NCBI RefSeq assembly: GCF_024529975.1
Contig: NZ_AP024897.1
Location: 1,674,001-1,738,000, forward strand
DNA: 64,000 nt
Direction of reading: 5' to 3'
Source of the DNA: Vibrio quintilis
GTDB taxonomy: Bacteria > Pseudomonadota > Gammaproteobacteria > Enterobacterales > Vibrionaceae
The translations under genes were made by a program, and so were the position numbers. Every line of letters begins with the position of its first letter. The stretch's first letter is position 1. Positions 38,337-47,018 of this stretch are shown in pieces. Under the pieces are notes generated by a model that worked only from the letters and a program-made list of their open reading frames with translations, was not told the DNA's origin and did no database searches.

Positions 38337-39467
38337 GTGGAATATCAAATAATTACCGGTTCTGAAGAACTGGCAGCAGTATGTACACAAGCGATGGCGC
38401 ATCCGGTGGTGATGCTGGATACCGAGTTTGTCCGGATCAGAACTTTTCATGCGAAGCTGGGGTTGATCCAGCTGTATGACGGGGAAACACTTTCCCTGAT
38501 TGACCCGACGAGAATCCAAGATATGTCGCCATTTGTCCGCTTGCTGCAGGCACCGGATGTGTTGAAAGTATTACATGCTTGTGGTGAAGATCTGGAAGTG
38601 TTTTACCATGAGTTTGACTGTACGCCGGCACCGATGCTGGATACGCAGATTATGGCTGCCTTTCTCGGATACGGTTTATCAACCGGATTTGCTGCGCTGG
38701 TCAATGATGTGGTTGGCATTGAGCTGGATAAAAGTGAATCCCGCACCGACTGGATGGCGAGGCCGCTGTCACCAAGACAGCTCGAATATGCCGCGGCAGA
38801 TGTATTTTACCTGATGCCGGTCTATCAGCATCTGTCTGAGCGTCTGGAATCCACTGCATGGCGGGAAGCGGCTGATGAAGAATCTATGCTGCAGAGCCAA
38901 AAACGAATTGTCGCGCCGGATGTTGAAAAAGCGTATCTGAATGTCAAAGGTGCGTGGCAGCTGAAACCGAGACAGCTGGCGACTCTGAAGCTGATTGCCA
39001 GCTGGCGCCTTGAAGAAGCGATGAAGCGGGATTTGGCGTTAAACTTTGTGGTCAAAGAGGCCGAGCTACTGACCATTGCCCGTTTAGGGCTGAATGCGAC
39101 AAAACGTATGCTGGCTGAAGGCATTCATCCCAAATTTGTTAAACGCAGTGGTAACCATATTTGTCAGCTGGTCAGAAAAGCTCAGGAACTGGAAGCAGAC
39201 CAGTATCCGGCAACGATTGTGCCTGTGTCTGACTATCCGGGATATAAGCAGCTGTTTAAGGTGCTGAAAACGAAGGTAAATGAGGTGGCGGAAGCGCAGA
39301 ACCTTGCGACTGAATTTGTGGCATCACGTAAGCAGTTAAATGATCTGATCAGCTGGATCTGGAAACATCAGGAAGCCGGGAATAAAACTCCGGATTTGAT
39401 GCAGGGCTGGAGAAAGCCACTGCTGGGTGAGACCTTATATCAGATGATTAAGTCATCCGCGGAATAA
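38337..39467 (+). CDS. rnd: Ribonuclease D
   Basis: A 376-residue 3'-5' exonuclease for tRNA ends. DEDDy residues lie in LDTEFVRIRT, HACGEDLEVF and YAAADVFYLMPVY; two HRDC domains follow. The GTG at 38337 (VEYQIITGSEELA) matches the start of Escherichia coli Rnd and has AGCAGG before it; an ATG frame eleven codons earlier is less likely. Confidence 0.93.
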   Translation: MEYQIITGSEELAAVCTQAMAHPVVMLDTEFVRIRTFHAKLGLIQLYDGETLSLIDPTRIQDMSPFVRLLQAPDVLKVLHACGEDLEVFYHEFDCTPAPMLDTQIMAAFLGYGLSTGFAALVNDVVGIELDKSESRTDWMARPLSPRQLEYAAADVFYLMPVYQHLSERLESTAWREAADEESMLQSQKRIVAPDVEKAYLNVKGAWQLKPRQLATLKLIASWRLEEAMKRDLALNFVVKEAELLTIARLGLNATKRMLAEGIHPKFVKRSGNHICQLVRKAQELEADQYPATIVPVSDYPGYKQLFKVLKTKVNEVAEAQNLATEFVASRKQLNDLISWIWKHQEAGNKTPDLMQGWRKPLLGETLYQMIKSSAE

Positions 39468-39485
39468 GAACGGATTCCGGGAATA

Positions 39486-39514
39486 AAAAACGCCGTGATG
39501 ACCACGGCGTTTTT
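39486..39514. terminator. Two-way terminator between rnd and minE
   Basis: CGCCGTG (39491-39497) pairs with CACGGCG (39503-39509) with A-run before and T-run after, so it can serve both convergent genes. Confidence 0.85.
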
Positions 39515-39544
39515 GTGTGCAATATGTGCTGATATTATTTTCTG

Positions 39545-39811
39545 TCAGTCATTTTCATCATCGGGCAGTTTGACATTCAGCTCAAGTACAGCCAGTTCAT
39601 CGTCTTTCTGTTCAAATGACAGCTCAACCATGTCCGGATTCACATCGACATATTTTGCAATCACTTTCAGAATGTCTTCTTTCAGCTGTGGCAGATAATC
39701 CGGCGCCGGGTCGTCATGGCTGCGGCGTTCGGCAACAATGATCTGTAACCGCTCTTTTGCCATACTGGCTGATGTCTGTTTTTTCGGGCGGAAGAACTCA
39801 AGTAATGACAT
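39545..39811 (-). CDS. minE: Cell division topological factor MinE
   Basis: An 88-residue protein that drives MinCD oscillation and keeps division at mid-cell. The N-terminal [30 protein letters not shown] holds the membrane and MinD-contact parts. Last gene of minCDE, three bases after minD. Confidence 0.96.
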   Translation of the reverse strand: MSLLEFFRPKKQTSASMAKERLQIIVAERRSHDDPAPDYLPQLKEDILKVIAKYVDVNPDMVELSFEQKDDELAVLELNVKLPDDEND

Positions 39812-39814
39812 GAT

Positions 39815-40627
39815 TTAGCCTCCGAACAACCGCTGAAAAATACCACGTTTCGGCTCGGTCAGAAAACGAAATTCAACCGCATTGCCAAGCAGACGATCCA
39901 CTGTATCCAGATACGCTTGTCCGGCATCAGACTGTTCATCGAAGATCACCGGAATTCCTTTGTTAGACGCATTCAGCACCGCCTGACTTTCAGGAATCAC
40001 ACCCATCAGCGGGATATGCAAAATGTCTTCAACATCATGAATACTCAGCATTTCTCCCTGATTCACCCGGGCCGGATGATAACGGGTCAGCAGTAAGTGT
40101 TGCTTAATCGGTTCCAGCCCTTGCTCTGCACGCAACGACTTTGAATCAAGAATGCCCAGAATCCGGTCAGAGTCCCGGACGGAAGAGACTTCCGGGTTGG
40201 TGGTAATAATCGCTTCATCGGCAAAGTAGAGTGCCATCAGCGCGCCCTGTTCAATACCTGCCGGAGAGTCACAAATAATAAAGTCAAACTCCATATCATT
40301 GAGTTCATCAAGCACACGTTTCACGCCATCATGGGTAAGTGCATCTTTATCTCTGGTTTGGGACGCGGGAAGGATAAATAAGTTTTCAGTGCGTTTGTCC
40401 TTGATCATGGCCTGATTCAGGGTCGCTTCACCCTGAATGACATTGACGAAATCGTAAACAACCCGACGTTCACATCCCATAATCAGATCGAGATTGCGCA
40501 AGCCGATATCAAAATCGATCACGACAGTCTTGTTACCTTTCAGGGCTAATCCCGACGCAATTGCTGCACTTGAAGTTGTTTTCCCTACGCCGCCTTTCCC
40601 GGACGTCACAACAATAATACGTGCCAT
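39815..40627 (-). CDS. minD: Septum site-determining ATPase MinD
   Basis: A 270-residue ParA-type ATPase. The deviant Walker A is SGKGGVGKTTSS with both Lys. The last residues GIFQRLFGG form the membrane-targeting amphipathic helix. It recruits MinC to the membrane and is released by MinE. Middle gene of minCDE. Confidence 0.97.
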   Translation of the reverse strand: MARIIVVTSGKGGVGKTTSSAAIASGLALKGNKTVVIDFDIGLRNLDLIMGCERRVVYDFVNVIQGEATLNQAMIKDKRTENLFILPASQTRDKDALTHDGVKRVLDELNDMEFDFIICDSPAGIEQGALMALYFADEAIITTNPEVSSVRDSDRILGILDSKSLRAEQGLEPIKQHLLLTRYHPARVNQGEMLSIHDVEDILHIPLMGVIPESQAVLNASNKGIPVIFDEQSDAGQAYLDTVDRLLGNAVEFRFLTEPKRGIFQRLFGG

Positions 40628-40657
40628 TGGTTTTGCTTTCCTTTCATTATCTGTTTG

Positions 40658-41320
40658 TTAAATTGTTAATTTGTCAACATGAAGCGTTTCATCGTTATAG
40701 CTGAGAATGACTTTTTGCTGCCAGAAATCTTCAGCGATCTGCTCACTCAGCCAGTAGTTCCCGGCTATTGAAACCAGTTCCGCCTGCAAGTTATTACATA
40801 TAATTTTAGCTTCTTTTTGTCCGCTTGCACCGGCAATTGCACGACCTTTCAGGTTGCCGTGAATATGAATAGAACCATCTGCAATGACTTCAGCGCCGGG
40901 GCTGACATGATTCAGAATCACTAAATCCGCATCTTTGGCGTAGATTTGCTGACCGGAACGGATCGGATGCCTGACCACTTTTGCCGGTTGCATTTCTGCA
41001 GGGGCCTGAGAAGGCGCTTTACTGGCCGTCATCACCGCAAACCCGGCGGCAGTCGCCTGATTTTGTGTGCGCTTGTCTTTGGCGCCGGCAATGCCGACCG
41101 GAACCATCCCGACTTCGTGGATACAGTGTTTTAGCTGACTGAAGTCGATATCTTCCTTCACCTGAGACACATTAATAACCACCGGTGCAAAGGCAAAAAA
41201 GGCCGGCGCCTGGGTGATTTTCTCTTTCAGCAGAGTCAGTGTTTTTGAAATATCGTTATCGGTCAGATGTAGTACTGACAAAGTAAAACTGCTACCTTTT
41301 AAGTCAGGTAATAATGACAT
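40658..41320 (-). CDS. minC: Septum site-determining inhibitor MinC
   Basis: A 220-residue FtsZ polymerisation inhibitor. N-terminal domain about 1-105, Pro/Gln/Ala linker, then the beta-helix C-domain with [42 protein letters not shown] and GASG. First gene of minCDE. About 250 bases separate it from the divergent ycgL. Confidence 0.96.
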   Translation of the reverse strand: MSLLPDLKGSSFTLSVLHLTDNDISKTLTLLKEKITQAPAFFAFAPVVINVSQVKEDIDFSQLKHCIHEVGMVPVGIAGAKDKRTQNQATAAGFAVMTASKAPSQAPAEMQPAKVVRHPIRSGQQIYAKDADLVILNHVSPGAEVIADGSIHIHGNLKGRAIAGASGQKEAKIICNNLQAELVSIAGNYWLSEQIAEDFWQQKVILSYNDETLHVDKLTI

Positions 41321-41574
41321 AAATAAGCCGGACCTCAGTCTTTAAGTATTTTTAGAAAGGTACTTCTGAAATGAAGCGGTTCTGAACAACTTCAGAAAGC
41401 TTCACAATGCTCAGGTTCGTCATGTTATATTCACTGACTTAACTCGGCAAGTTATCTTATCCACACATTGACGTTTTTATTGTTAATTTTATGTTCAGTA
41501 AAGGTCATTGATATGAGTGTGATTGATAAAATGATAAATCCGGTCTACTGAAATCTTGAAGAAAAAGGCAAATC

Positions 41575-41865
41575 ATGCTGTGCTCTGTTTATAAAAGTAT
41601 TCGTAAAGATGGTGCGTATTTGTACGTGATGAAAAAAGGGGACTTTTCTCAGGTTCCGGAACAGCTGATGACCATGTTCGGCCCACCTTCTCTGATGATG
41701 ACATTTAATCTGGAAGGGAGAAAACTGGCGCATGTTGATGTCAATAAGGTGAAAGCGTCACTGGAATCTGATGGTTTTTTTCTTCAGTTGCCACCACCAC
41801 CGGAAAATGTACTTGAAACGTATAAAGCGATGAAAGCAGCACAAATGCAGTCGCACACAGAGTAG
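41575..41865 (+). CDS. ycgL: YcgL-domain protein
   Basis: A 96-residue protein starting [18 protein letters not shown], with [23 protein letters not shown], the family core. YcgL proteins are small RNase D-associated or RNA-related proteins of unclear role. It lies 9 bases before the transglycosylase gene, likely in one operon, and next to minCDE as in many gammaproteobacteria. Confidence 0.88.
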   Translation: MLCSVYKSIRKDGAYLYVMKKGDFSQVPEQLMTMFGPPSLMMTFNLEGRKLAHVDVNKVKASLESDGFFLQLPPPPENVLETYKAMKAAQMQSHTE

Positions 41866-41874
41866 GGAGATAAG

Positions 41875-42849
41875 ATGAAGAGGTTATGGTTAGCCGGATT
41901 AGGGATGATGTTGAGCCTGACGGCGAGCGCCCGGACAGTTTCATTCGAAGCGTACATTGATGCATTTAAACAGCAGGCTGAGCAGGCCGGCATCTCACAT
42001 GAAACTGTAGAAGCCGCATTTCGTGATGTAGCGTACAGACACCGTACGGTTGTGGCCGATAAAAACCAGCCTGAAAAGAAGCTGACGCTGGATGAATATA
42101 TTCCGCGGGCAGTGCCTGACTGGAAAGTAAAAAAAGCAAAGAAACTCTACCAAAAACATTATGCCGCGTTGCAGCAGGTCAGCCGGGAATATGGTGTTCA
42201 GCCGCAGTATATTGTTGCTCTGTGGGGTGTGGAGAGTAATTTCGGTGCGCTGACGGGCCGTCATTATGTAATGAGTGCGCTGGCAACCCTGGCTTATGAT
42301 GGCCGCCGTGAAGCATTTTTCCGTAAAGAGATGATGGCCGCCCTGAAAATCATTGAAGATGATCATATTGACCCGCATGACATGAAAGGCTCGTGGGCCG
42401 GAGCCATGGGGCAGTGTCAGTTTATGCCCAGCTCTTTCTTAACATTTGCCGTTGACGGTAATCATGACGGTAAGATTGATATCTGGAAAACCAAAGCCGA
42501 TGTGTTTGCTTCGACTGCCAATTACCTGCACCGCTCCGGCTGGGATAATCAGTACCGCTGGGGGCGTCAGGTGCATTTACCGCGTGGTTTTGATATGTCG
42601 CTGGAAGGACGCCATAAAGGCAAAGCTAAAACACTCCGGGAATGGCGTCGGCTGGGCGTAACCCGTTATAACGGCCAGCCGTTGCCCGCACCGGCAAAAG
42701 AGATCAAAGCATGGTTGGTGGCACCGGATGATGAGAAAGGCCGGGCATATCTGATTTACAATAATTACAATGTGTTGATGAAGTGGAATCGTTCGCACTA
42801 TTTTGCGCTGGCAGTCAGCCATCTGGCAGACAGGATTGTCAGTCGCTGA
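41875..42849 (+). CDS. Lytic murein transglycosylase B family
   Basis: A 324-residue periplasmic enzyme that cleaves peptidoglycan glycan strands to 1,6-anhydro ends. Signal peptide MKRLWLAGLGMMLSLTASA has no lipobox, so it is soluble rather than a lipoprotein like MltB of Escherichia coli. Catalytic Glu is in ALWGVESNFG; GSWAGAMGQCQFMPSSF is typical of the family. Operon with ycgL; strong terminator after it. Confidence 0.93.
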   Translation: MKRLWLAGLGMMLSLTASARTVSFEAYIDAFKQQAEQAGISHETVEAAFRDVAYRHRTVVADKNQPEKKLTLDEYIPRAVPDWKVKKAKKLYQKHYAALQQVSREYGVQPQYIVALWGVESNFGALTGRHYVMSALATLAYDGRREAFFRKEMMAALKIIEDDHIDPHDMKGSWAGAMGQCQFMPSSFLTFAVDGNHDGKIDIWKTKADVFASTANYLHRSGWDNQYRWGRQVHLPRGFDMSLEGRHKGKAKTLREWRRLGVTRYNGQPLPAPAKEIKAWLVAPDDEKGRAYLIYNNYNVLMKWNRSHYFALAVSHLADRIVSR

Positions 42850-42876
42850 ATCATTTATGAATCAAATCACCTTAAG

Positions 42877-42900
42877 CCTGTCATATGACAGGTTTTTTTT
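42877..42900 (+). terminator. Terminator after the transglycosylase gene
   Basis: CCTGTCATATGACAGG is a perfect palindrome followed by nine T. Confidence 0.85.
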
Positions 42901-43015
42901 TGACCGGAAAGCCGGGTTTTGTAAAGCAAAGTAAAGACGAAAGTAAAGAAAGGTAAGGTCAGTTTTTTTTATGCGGTCATCATGCGATATTGTTTTGGCA
43001 GACATGTTGTTTATA

Positions 43016-43043
43016 TTGACACAATATCGTTGCGCGCCAGAAT
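43016..43043 (+). promoter_or_regulatory. Predicted promoter of the candidate small RNA
   Basis: A consensus TTGACA (43016-43021) and CAGAAT (43038-43043) with a 16-base spacer in an intergenic region. Confidence 0.45.
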
Positions 43044-43049
43044 ATTAAT

Positions 43050-43277
43050 TCGTTGTAAGCCTCATCTGATAACGAAGTAATATTCTGATGTAACCGGAAC
43101 CGGAGATCCTCCTCCTGGTATTGAAGGCGAAAGTTACGCTTGAATTGTTGCCGGACTCTGAATCCTCACACAATATTCAGAATCCGTCAGCGTTCAAAAC
43201 CACATTTTATGTGGTCGGTTATTACCTTTTTTTATTTTAACACCACCACCGTTTGTTATAGACGGTGGTTTTTTTTT
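43050..43277 (+). ncRNA. Candidate small RNA between mltB-like gene and folD
   Basis: About 230 bases from the predicted promoter to a strong terminator (ACCACCG at 43245-43251, CGGTGGT at 43263-43269, then eight T). There is no coding frame with a ribosome site. Inside are the C/T-rich stretch CCTCCTCCTGG near 43110, which could pair with ribosome sites, and the hairpin ACCACATTTTATGTGGT (43199-43215). The terminator points away from mltB, which already has its own, and is convergent to folD. Not matched to a known RNA family by eye. A longer 5' UTR for a lost gene is the alternative. Confidence 0.45.
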
Positions 43278-43387
43278 ATCTGAAATCCGGGTAATCAGGA
43301 TAAAATTTTGCCGGCATCAGAGCCGGCAAAGATAAAAGAAGCGATTAAAGGGGCTTGCGGACATGAATCTGCCGAAAGTCAGCTTTT

Positions 43388-44248
43388 TCAGCCTTTGTTG
43401 TGGAACTGCTCACAGGCCAGCATGGTATTTTCAATCAGAGTCGCGACTGTCATCGGCCCGACACCGCCGGGAACCGGCGTGATATAGCTTGCTTTCTCAC
43501 TGGCAATATCATATTCAATATCCCCGGAGAGTTTGCCATTGTCTAAACGGTTAATACCGACATCAATGACAACAGCCCCGTCTTTAATCCATTCTCCCGG
43601 AATAAAGTTTGGCTTACCAACAGCCACGACCAGCAAATCGGCCTGACGGACATGACTTTCCAGATCACGGGTAAAGCGGTGACAGGTGGTTGTGGTACAG
43701 CCTTGCAGCAGCAGCTCCATTGTCATCGGGCGGCCGACAATATTGGAAGCACCAACCACAACCGCATGTTTGCCCCGCAGCTCGATATTGTATCTTTCCA
43801 TCAGGGTAATGATCCCTTTCGGCGTACAGGAGCGAAGCTTCGGAATACGCTGTGCAAGCCGTCCGACATTATAAGGGTGGAATCCATCGACATCTTTTTC
43901 AGGGAGAATCCGTTCAAGAACCTGTGTTGCATCAAGGCCGGCCGGTAAAGGCAACTGAACCAGAATACCATCAATCTCAGAGTCTGCGTTGAGTTGATCA
44001 ACTAAATCCAGCAGGGCTTGCTGAGAGGTATTTAATGGCAGGTCAAATGATTTAGAAACAAAACCGACTTCATCGCAAGCCCGGCGTTTGCTGCCGACAT
44101 AGACCTGAGACGCCGGATCATCACCAACCAGAATTACAGCCAGACCTGGTGCACGTAATCCGGCTTCTGTCCGGGCTTTCACGCGGGCCGCGACTTCAGA
44201 GCGAACAGTTTGGGAAATCAGTTTTCCATCAATAATCTGTGCAGTCAT
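43388..44248 (-). CDS. folD: Bifunctional methylene-THF dehydrogenase/cyclohydrolase
   Basis: A 286-residue enzyme interconverting 5,10-methylene-THF and 10-formyl-[21 protein letters not shown] has the catalytic Lys, [12 protein letters not shown] and [17 protein letters not shown] form the NADP site, and [16 protein letters not shown] is the end motif. Works in the same one-carbon pool as PurU here. Confidence 0.96.
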   Translation of the reverse strand: MTAQIIDGKLISQTVRSEVAARVKARTEAGLRAPGLAVILVGDDPASQVYVGSKRRACDEVGFVSKSFDLPLNTSQQALLDLVDQLNADSEIDGILVQLPLPAGLDATQVLERILPEKDVDGFHPYNVGRLAQRIPKLRSCTPKGIITLMERYNIELRGKHAVVVGASNIVGRPMTMELLLQGCTTTTCHRFTRDLESHVRQADLLVVAVGKPNFIPGEWIKDGAVVIDVGINRLDNGKLSGDIEYDIASEKASYITPVPGGVGPMTVATLIENTMLACEQFHNKG

Positions 44249-44436
44249 AAGTATCCATCATTTTTTTTATCAGGAAGAAACATTCTCGGGTTTTATTCTT
44301 GGGTAGAAACGCGCGCATTGTCGCAGATCTTTAGCATAACATCCACAGGCAAACGTTTGCCTGTGTATTTTTTTCGCAGAAAATATAAGAAATGCTAAAT
44401 TTTTAGGCACTTAGAATGTTAAACAGAATAAATTCG

Positions 44437-44464
44437 TTGATTTACGTTTTTTAACTCGTATAAT
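44437..44464 (+). promoter_or_regulatory. tRNA-Arg promoter
   Basis: TTGATT (44437-44442) and a perfect TATAAT (44459-44464), 16-base spacer, 13 bases before the tRNA. Between them a C-rich start region typical of stable RNA genes. Confidence 0.75.
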
Positions 44465-44477
44465 TCCCTCCCGTAAC

Positions 44478-44554
44478 GCGCCCTTAGCTCAGCTGGATAG
44501 AGCACGTGCCTTCTAAGCATGTGGTCACAGGTTCGAATCCTGTAGGGCGCGCCA
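44478..44554 (+). tRNA. tRNA-Arg (anticodon TCT)
   Basis: Seventy-seven bases fold as a cloverleaf: acceptor GCGCCCT/AGGGCGC, D-arm GCTC/GAGC, anticodon stem and loop with CTTCTAA, T-arm ACAGG-TTCGAAT-CCTGT, discriminator G and encoded CCA. The loop gives anticodon TCT, reading AGA/AGG Arg codons. The CRISPR cassettes start about 180 bases after it; tRNA genes are common entry points for acquired DNA. Confidence 0.96.
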
Positions 44555-44564
44555 CTTATTTCAG

Positions 44565-44595
44565 GCCCCAGCATCATTTGATGCTGGGGCTTTTT
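44565..44595 (+). terminator. Terminator after tRNA-Arg
   Basis: GCCCCAGCATC (44565-44575) pairs with GATGCTGGGGC (44580-44590), followed by five T. Confidence 0.9.
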
Positions 44596-44656
44596 CATTT
44601 CTGCTTTGCAGCTCAGCCCGCAGCGGGATTTTGCGGGCTTATTTTCGTCGCGGAAA

Positions 44657-44736
44657 GCCACTGTTTTGGGTGCAAAAAATCTGGTAGATTTTGAAGTGCA
44701 GATTTTATTTATGTAAATCAGTGATCTACAATCAGA
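44657..44736 (+). promoter_or_regulatory. CRISPR leader 1
   Basis: The AT-rich core GGTAGATTTTGAAGTGCAG, then TTTATTTATGTAAATC and AGTGATCTACAAT, ends five bases before the first repeat. It is nearly identical to leaders 2 (46606) and 3 (58199). TTGAAG and TAAATC 17 bases apart could be the array promoter. Confidence 0.75.
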
Positions 44737-45155
44737 GTGTTCCCCGTATGTACGGGGATGAACCGCTATGCAATGGGGCATGAATCCTTTCTCTGTGGTG
44801 TTCCCCGTATGTACGGGGATGAACCGAGTAATCAGTTTGAGGCGGATTACTTCGAACAGTGTTCCCCGTATGTACGGGGATGAACCGAGAGTCAATCAGA
44901 CAAGATAGTCCAACAATCAGTGTTCCCCGTATGTACGGGGATGAACCGCTGGTTCAGTGCCTTGGGCGGGATAGGTTCTTGTGTTCCCCGTACATACGGG
45001 GATGAACCGAATATTCACGCTGGTCTGGAATACCATTCAATGTGTTTCCCTGACATCGCTGTGATTGTGTTGAGTCTGATATGTATTCCCACGCAGGAGC
45101 GTGGGAACAATTCAATATCCGAAGCTTTCAGAAAGTGTTCCCCGTACATACCGGG
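44737..45155 (+). CRISPR. CRISPR array 1, type I-E-like, 5 intact repeats
   Basis: Intact 29-base repeats at 44737, 44798, 44859, 44920 and 44981, all 61 apart with 32-base spacers. The pattern and the GTGTTCCCCGTA…ACGGGGATGAACCG form fit type I-E. The first four carry TG in the loop, the fifth CA as in the other arrays. After the fifth spacer stands a badly decayed repeat (45042), then a palindrome TTCCCACGC-AGGA-GCGTGGGAA (45086-45107), then a terminal repeat (45135) that changes to GGGAAACCC and joins the trailer. No cas gene lies within the window. Confidence 0.93.
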
Positions 45156-45375
45156 AAACCCTGGAACAGGCAAATTCAGGATGAATTTGAGGTTTTGTGC
45201 GCATGGATGCGCTTACAAAACCGATCCGGCCAGCACGCACCAAAAGGCGTTTCCGGATACGCTTTCCGCCGGGAAAGGGTATCTGGGGCGCGTGCGACAG
45301 AAGCCGCCGGGATCAGTAAGACGAATCAGCGCACCAAATATTCCACAGCTGCCAGCATCTTCCGGGGAAAGATAA
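45156..45375 (+). repeat. CRISPR trailer 1 (conserved block)
   Basis: About 215 bases, near identical to 46767-46980 and 58853-59060. It holds nested small palindromes: CAAATTCA-GGA-TGAATTTG, GCGCATGGATGCGC, and GGCGTTTCC…. No gene is convincing in it. It always follows the degenerate last repeat. Confidence 0.85.
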
Positions 45376-45386
45376 AGTATCAGCAG

Positions 45387-46319
45387 TTACGGCACGGCAT
45401 GACCTTTTGAAGCCGTCCATATTCTGAACCATTGCTCCCGGCTTAACTCAATATTCAGTGCGTCAACGGCCGCTTTGACCCTCTCGATCTTTCCCGAGCC
45501 GATAATGGGTAATGGTTTCGAAGGTAAACGTCTGACCCATGCGTAGACGACCTGATCAACCGATGATGCACCGACTTCCTGTTTGATGGCTTCAAGTTCA
45601 TCACGAACACGCTGACACTGCGCACTATCATCTGAAAACAGTCGTCCCCCGGCCAGACATGACCATGCCATCGGACGAACCGAATGCGTTTGTAACAAAT
45701 CCAGAGTGCCATCGTGGACGACATCAAAATTCAGTGGATTGATTTCTACCTGATTGGTGGCCAGTGGAAATGTCAGCCGCGATTGCAGCAGTTCAAACTG
45801 GCGTGGTGAAAAGTTAGATACTCCAAAATGACTGACTTTTCCTGCCTGCTTTAACCTGGAAAAAGCCCCGGCCACTTCTCCGGCATCCATCAGCACATCC
45901 GGGCGGTGGATCAGCAGCAAATCGATGTGTTCTGTCTGTAACCGGCGCAGCGAGTTCTCCACAGATTCAATGATATGCTGTTCACTGGTGTCATAGTAAT
46001 TCACCTTGCGTTGAGGGAATTTATCCGAACAAAGCTGAATATCGCATTTGGTCACGATCTGGATTTGCTCACGAACTGATTTGTCCTGAGACAAAGCCTC
46101 ACCAAATAAACGCTCGCACTCATAATTCCCATAAATATCAGCATGGTCAACTGTGGAAATACCTAAATCAAGATGCTGTTTCAAAAAGGACAAACGTTGC
46201 TGTGATGTCATCTGCCATTCCGCCAGACGCCAGTATCCCTGAATCAGTTCAGAACATACCGGTCCCTGAGGCGCAATTGCTACAGGTTCTGACTGAGCCG
46301 CTTTTGTTATCTCTGCCAT
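45387..46319 (-). CDS. Aldo/keto reductase
   Basis: A 310-residue NADPH-dependent oxidoreductase of the YdhF-like group. DHADIYGNYECERLFGEAL has the catalytic Asp and Tyr, DLLLIHRPDVLMD the His, and PIIGSGKIERVKAAVDAL the NADP phosphate site. The start at 46319 (MAEITKAAQSE) is taken over a longer frame from 46370. It sits between CRISPR trailer 1 and leader 2, so it was probably boxed in by the cassette duplication. The substrate is unknown. Confidence 0.88.
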   Translation of the reverse strand: MAEITKAAQSEPVAIAPQGPVCSELIQGYWRLAEWQMTSQQRLSFLKQHLDLGISTVDHADIYGNYECERLFGEALSQDKSVREQIQIVTKCDIQLCSDKFPQRKVNYYDTSEQHIIESVENSLRRLQTEHIDLLLIHRPDVLMDAGEVAGAFSRLKQAGKVSHFGVSNFSPRQFELLQSRLTFPLATNQVEINPLNFDVVHDGTLDLLQTHSVRPMAWSCLAGGRLFSDDSAQCQRVRDELEAIKQEVGASSVDQVVYAWVRRLPSKPLPIIGSGKIERVKAAVDALNIELSREQWFRIWTASKGHAVP

Positions 46320-46383
46320 TTTAGTGATTCTCTTTATGTTGTCGTCAACGAAAAACTGACACTTTGTCATATTTCCCGTGTTT

Positions 46384-46464
46384 TATATACCCAAGTGATC
46401 TCAAGATGCATCTTGAAATAAACAGGGGGAAACAGGGTGCCTGTCCCGGTAATGTCCCGGTAAT
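46384..46464. repeat. Dispersed-repeat fragment and REP-like repeat
   Basis: ATATACCCAAGTGATC with ATGCATCTTGA is a relative of the 59-bp repeat. It is followed at 46435 by GGGTGCCTGTCCCGGTAATG and a second CCCGGTAAT, the REP-like unit of this region. Confidence 0.6.
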
Positions 46465-46605
46465 ATCAGCACTGCATCAGGATTACAGCGCCACCGGGCT
46501 GCTCACCGGCCAGCGCCTTGAGCTGTTCGGTACTCAAACGCTGCGTCAGTATCAATATGATGCAGGTGGACTTTTTATGTCTGGTTTCTGCCCGGTACAG
46601 CAATA

Positions 46606-46684
46606 GCCATTTTTTTGGTACAGAAAAGTTGGTAGATTTTGAAGTGCAGATTTTATTTATGTAAATCAGTGATCTACAATTAGA
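46606..46684 (+). promoter_or_regulatory. CRISPR leader 2
   Basis: The same core as leader 1 from GGTAGATTTTGAAGTG to GATCTACAATTAGA, with an identical spacing to the first repeat. Confidence 0.75.
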
Positions 46685-46766
46685 GTGTTCCCCGTACATA
46701 CGGGGATGAACCGCAATTTTGCGCAAGATAAACGTGCTGATGCGTGTGTTCCCCGTACATACGGGA
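46685..46766 (+). CRISPR. CRISPR array 2, one spacer
   Basis: One intact repeat (46685-46713), one 32-base spacer, and a terminal repeat from 46746 that changes to GGGAAACCC. Minimal array with full leader and trailer; it may be a collapsed or newly seeded array. Confidence 0.88.
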
Positions 46767-46980
46767 AACCCTGGAACAGGCAAATTCAGGATGAATTTGA
46801 GGTTTTGTGCGCATGGATGCGCTTACAAAACCGATCCGGCCAGCGCACACCAAAAGGCGTTTCCGGATACGCTTTCCGCCGGGAAAGGGTATCTGGGGCG
46901 CGTACACTGAAAGCTGCCTGGATCAGCAAGACGAATCAGCGCACCAAACATTCCACAACAGCCAGAATCTTCCGCTAAAA
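46767..46980 (+). repeat. CRISPR trailer 2
   Basis: Near-identical to trailer 1 over about 200 bases, including GTTTTGTGCGCATGGATGCG and the CGCTTTCCGCCGGGAAAGG part. Confidence 0.85.
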
Positions 46981-47018
46981 ACAAACCAGCTCACTTCCTC
47001 CGGTCATTTCCCCGGTGA

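Noticed and set aside
44419..44895. 158-codon minus-strand ORF over the tRNA and CRISPR array 1
   Set aside because: It reads through a tRNA gene and CRISPR repeats, so it is an artefact of the repeats (recurring VHPRTYGEH-like peptide).
45081..45410. Possible small genes in the CRISPR trailers
   Set aside because: Frames are not kept the same among the three trailer copies and start inside a repeat, so coding is not supported.
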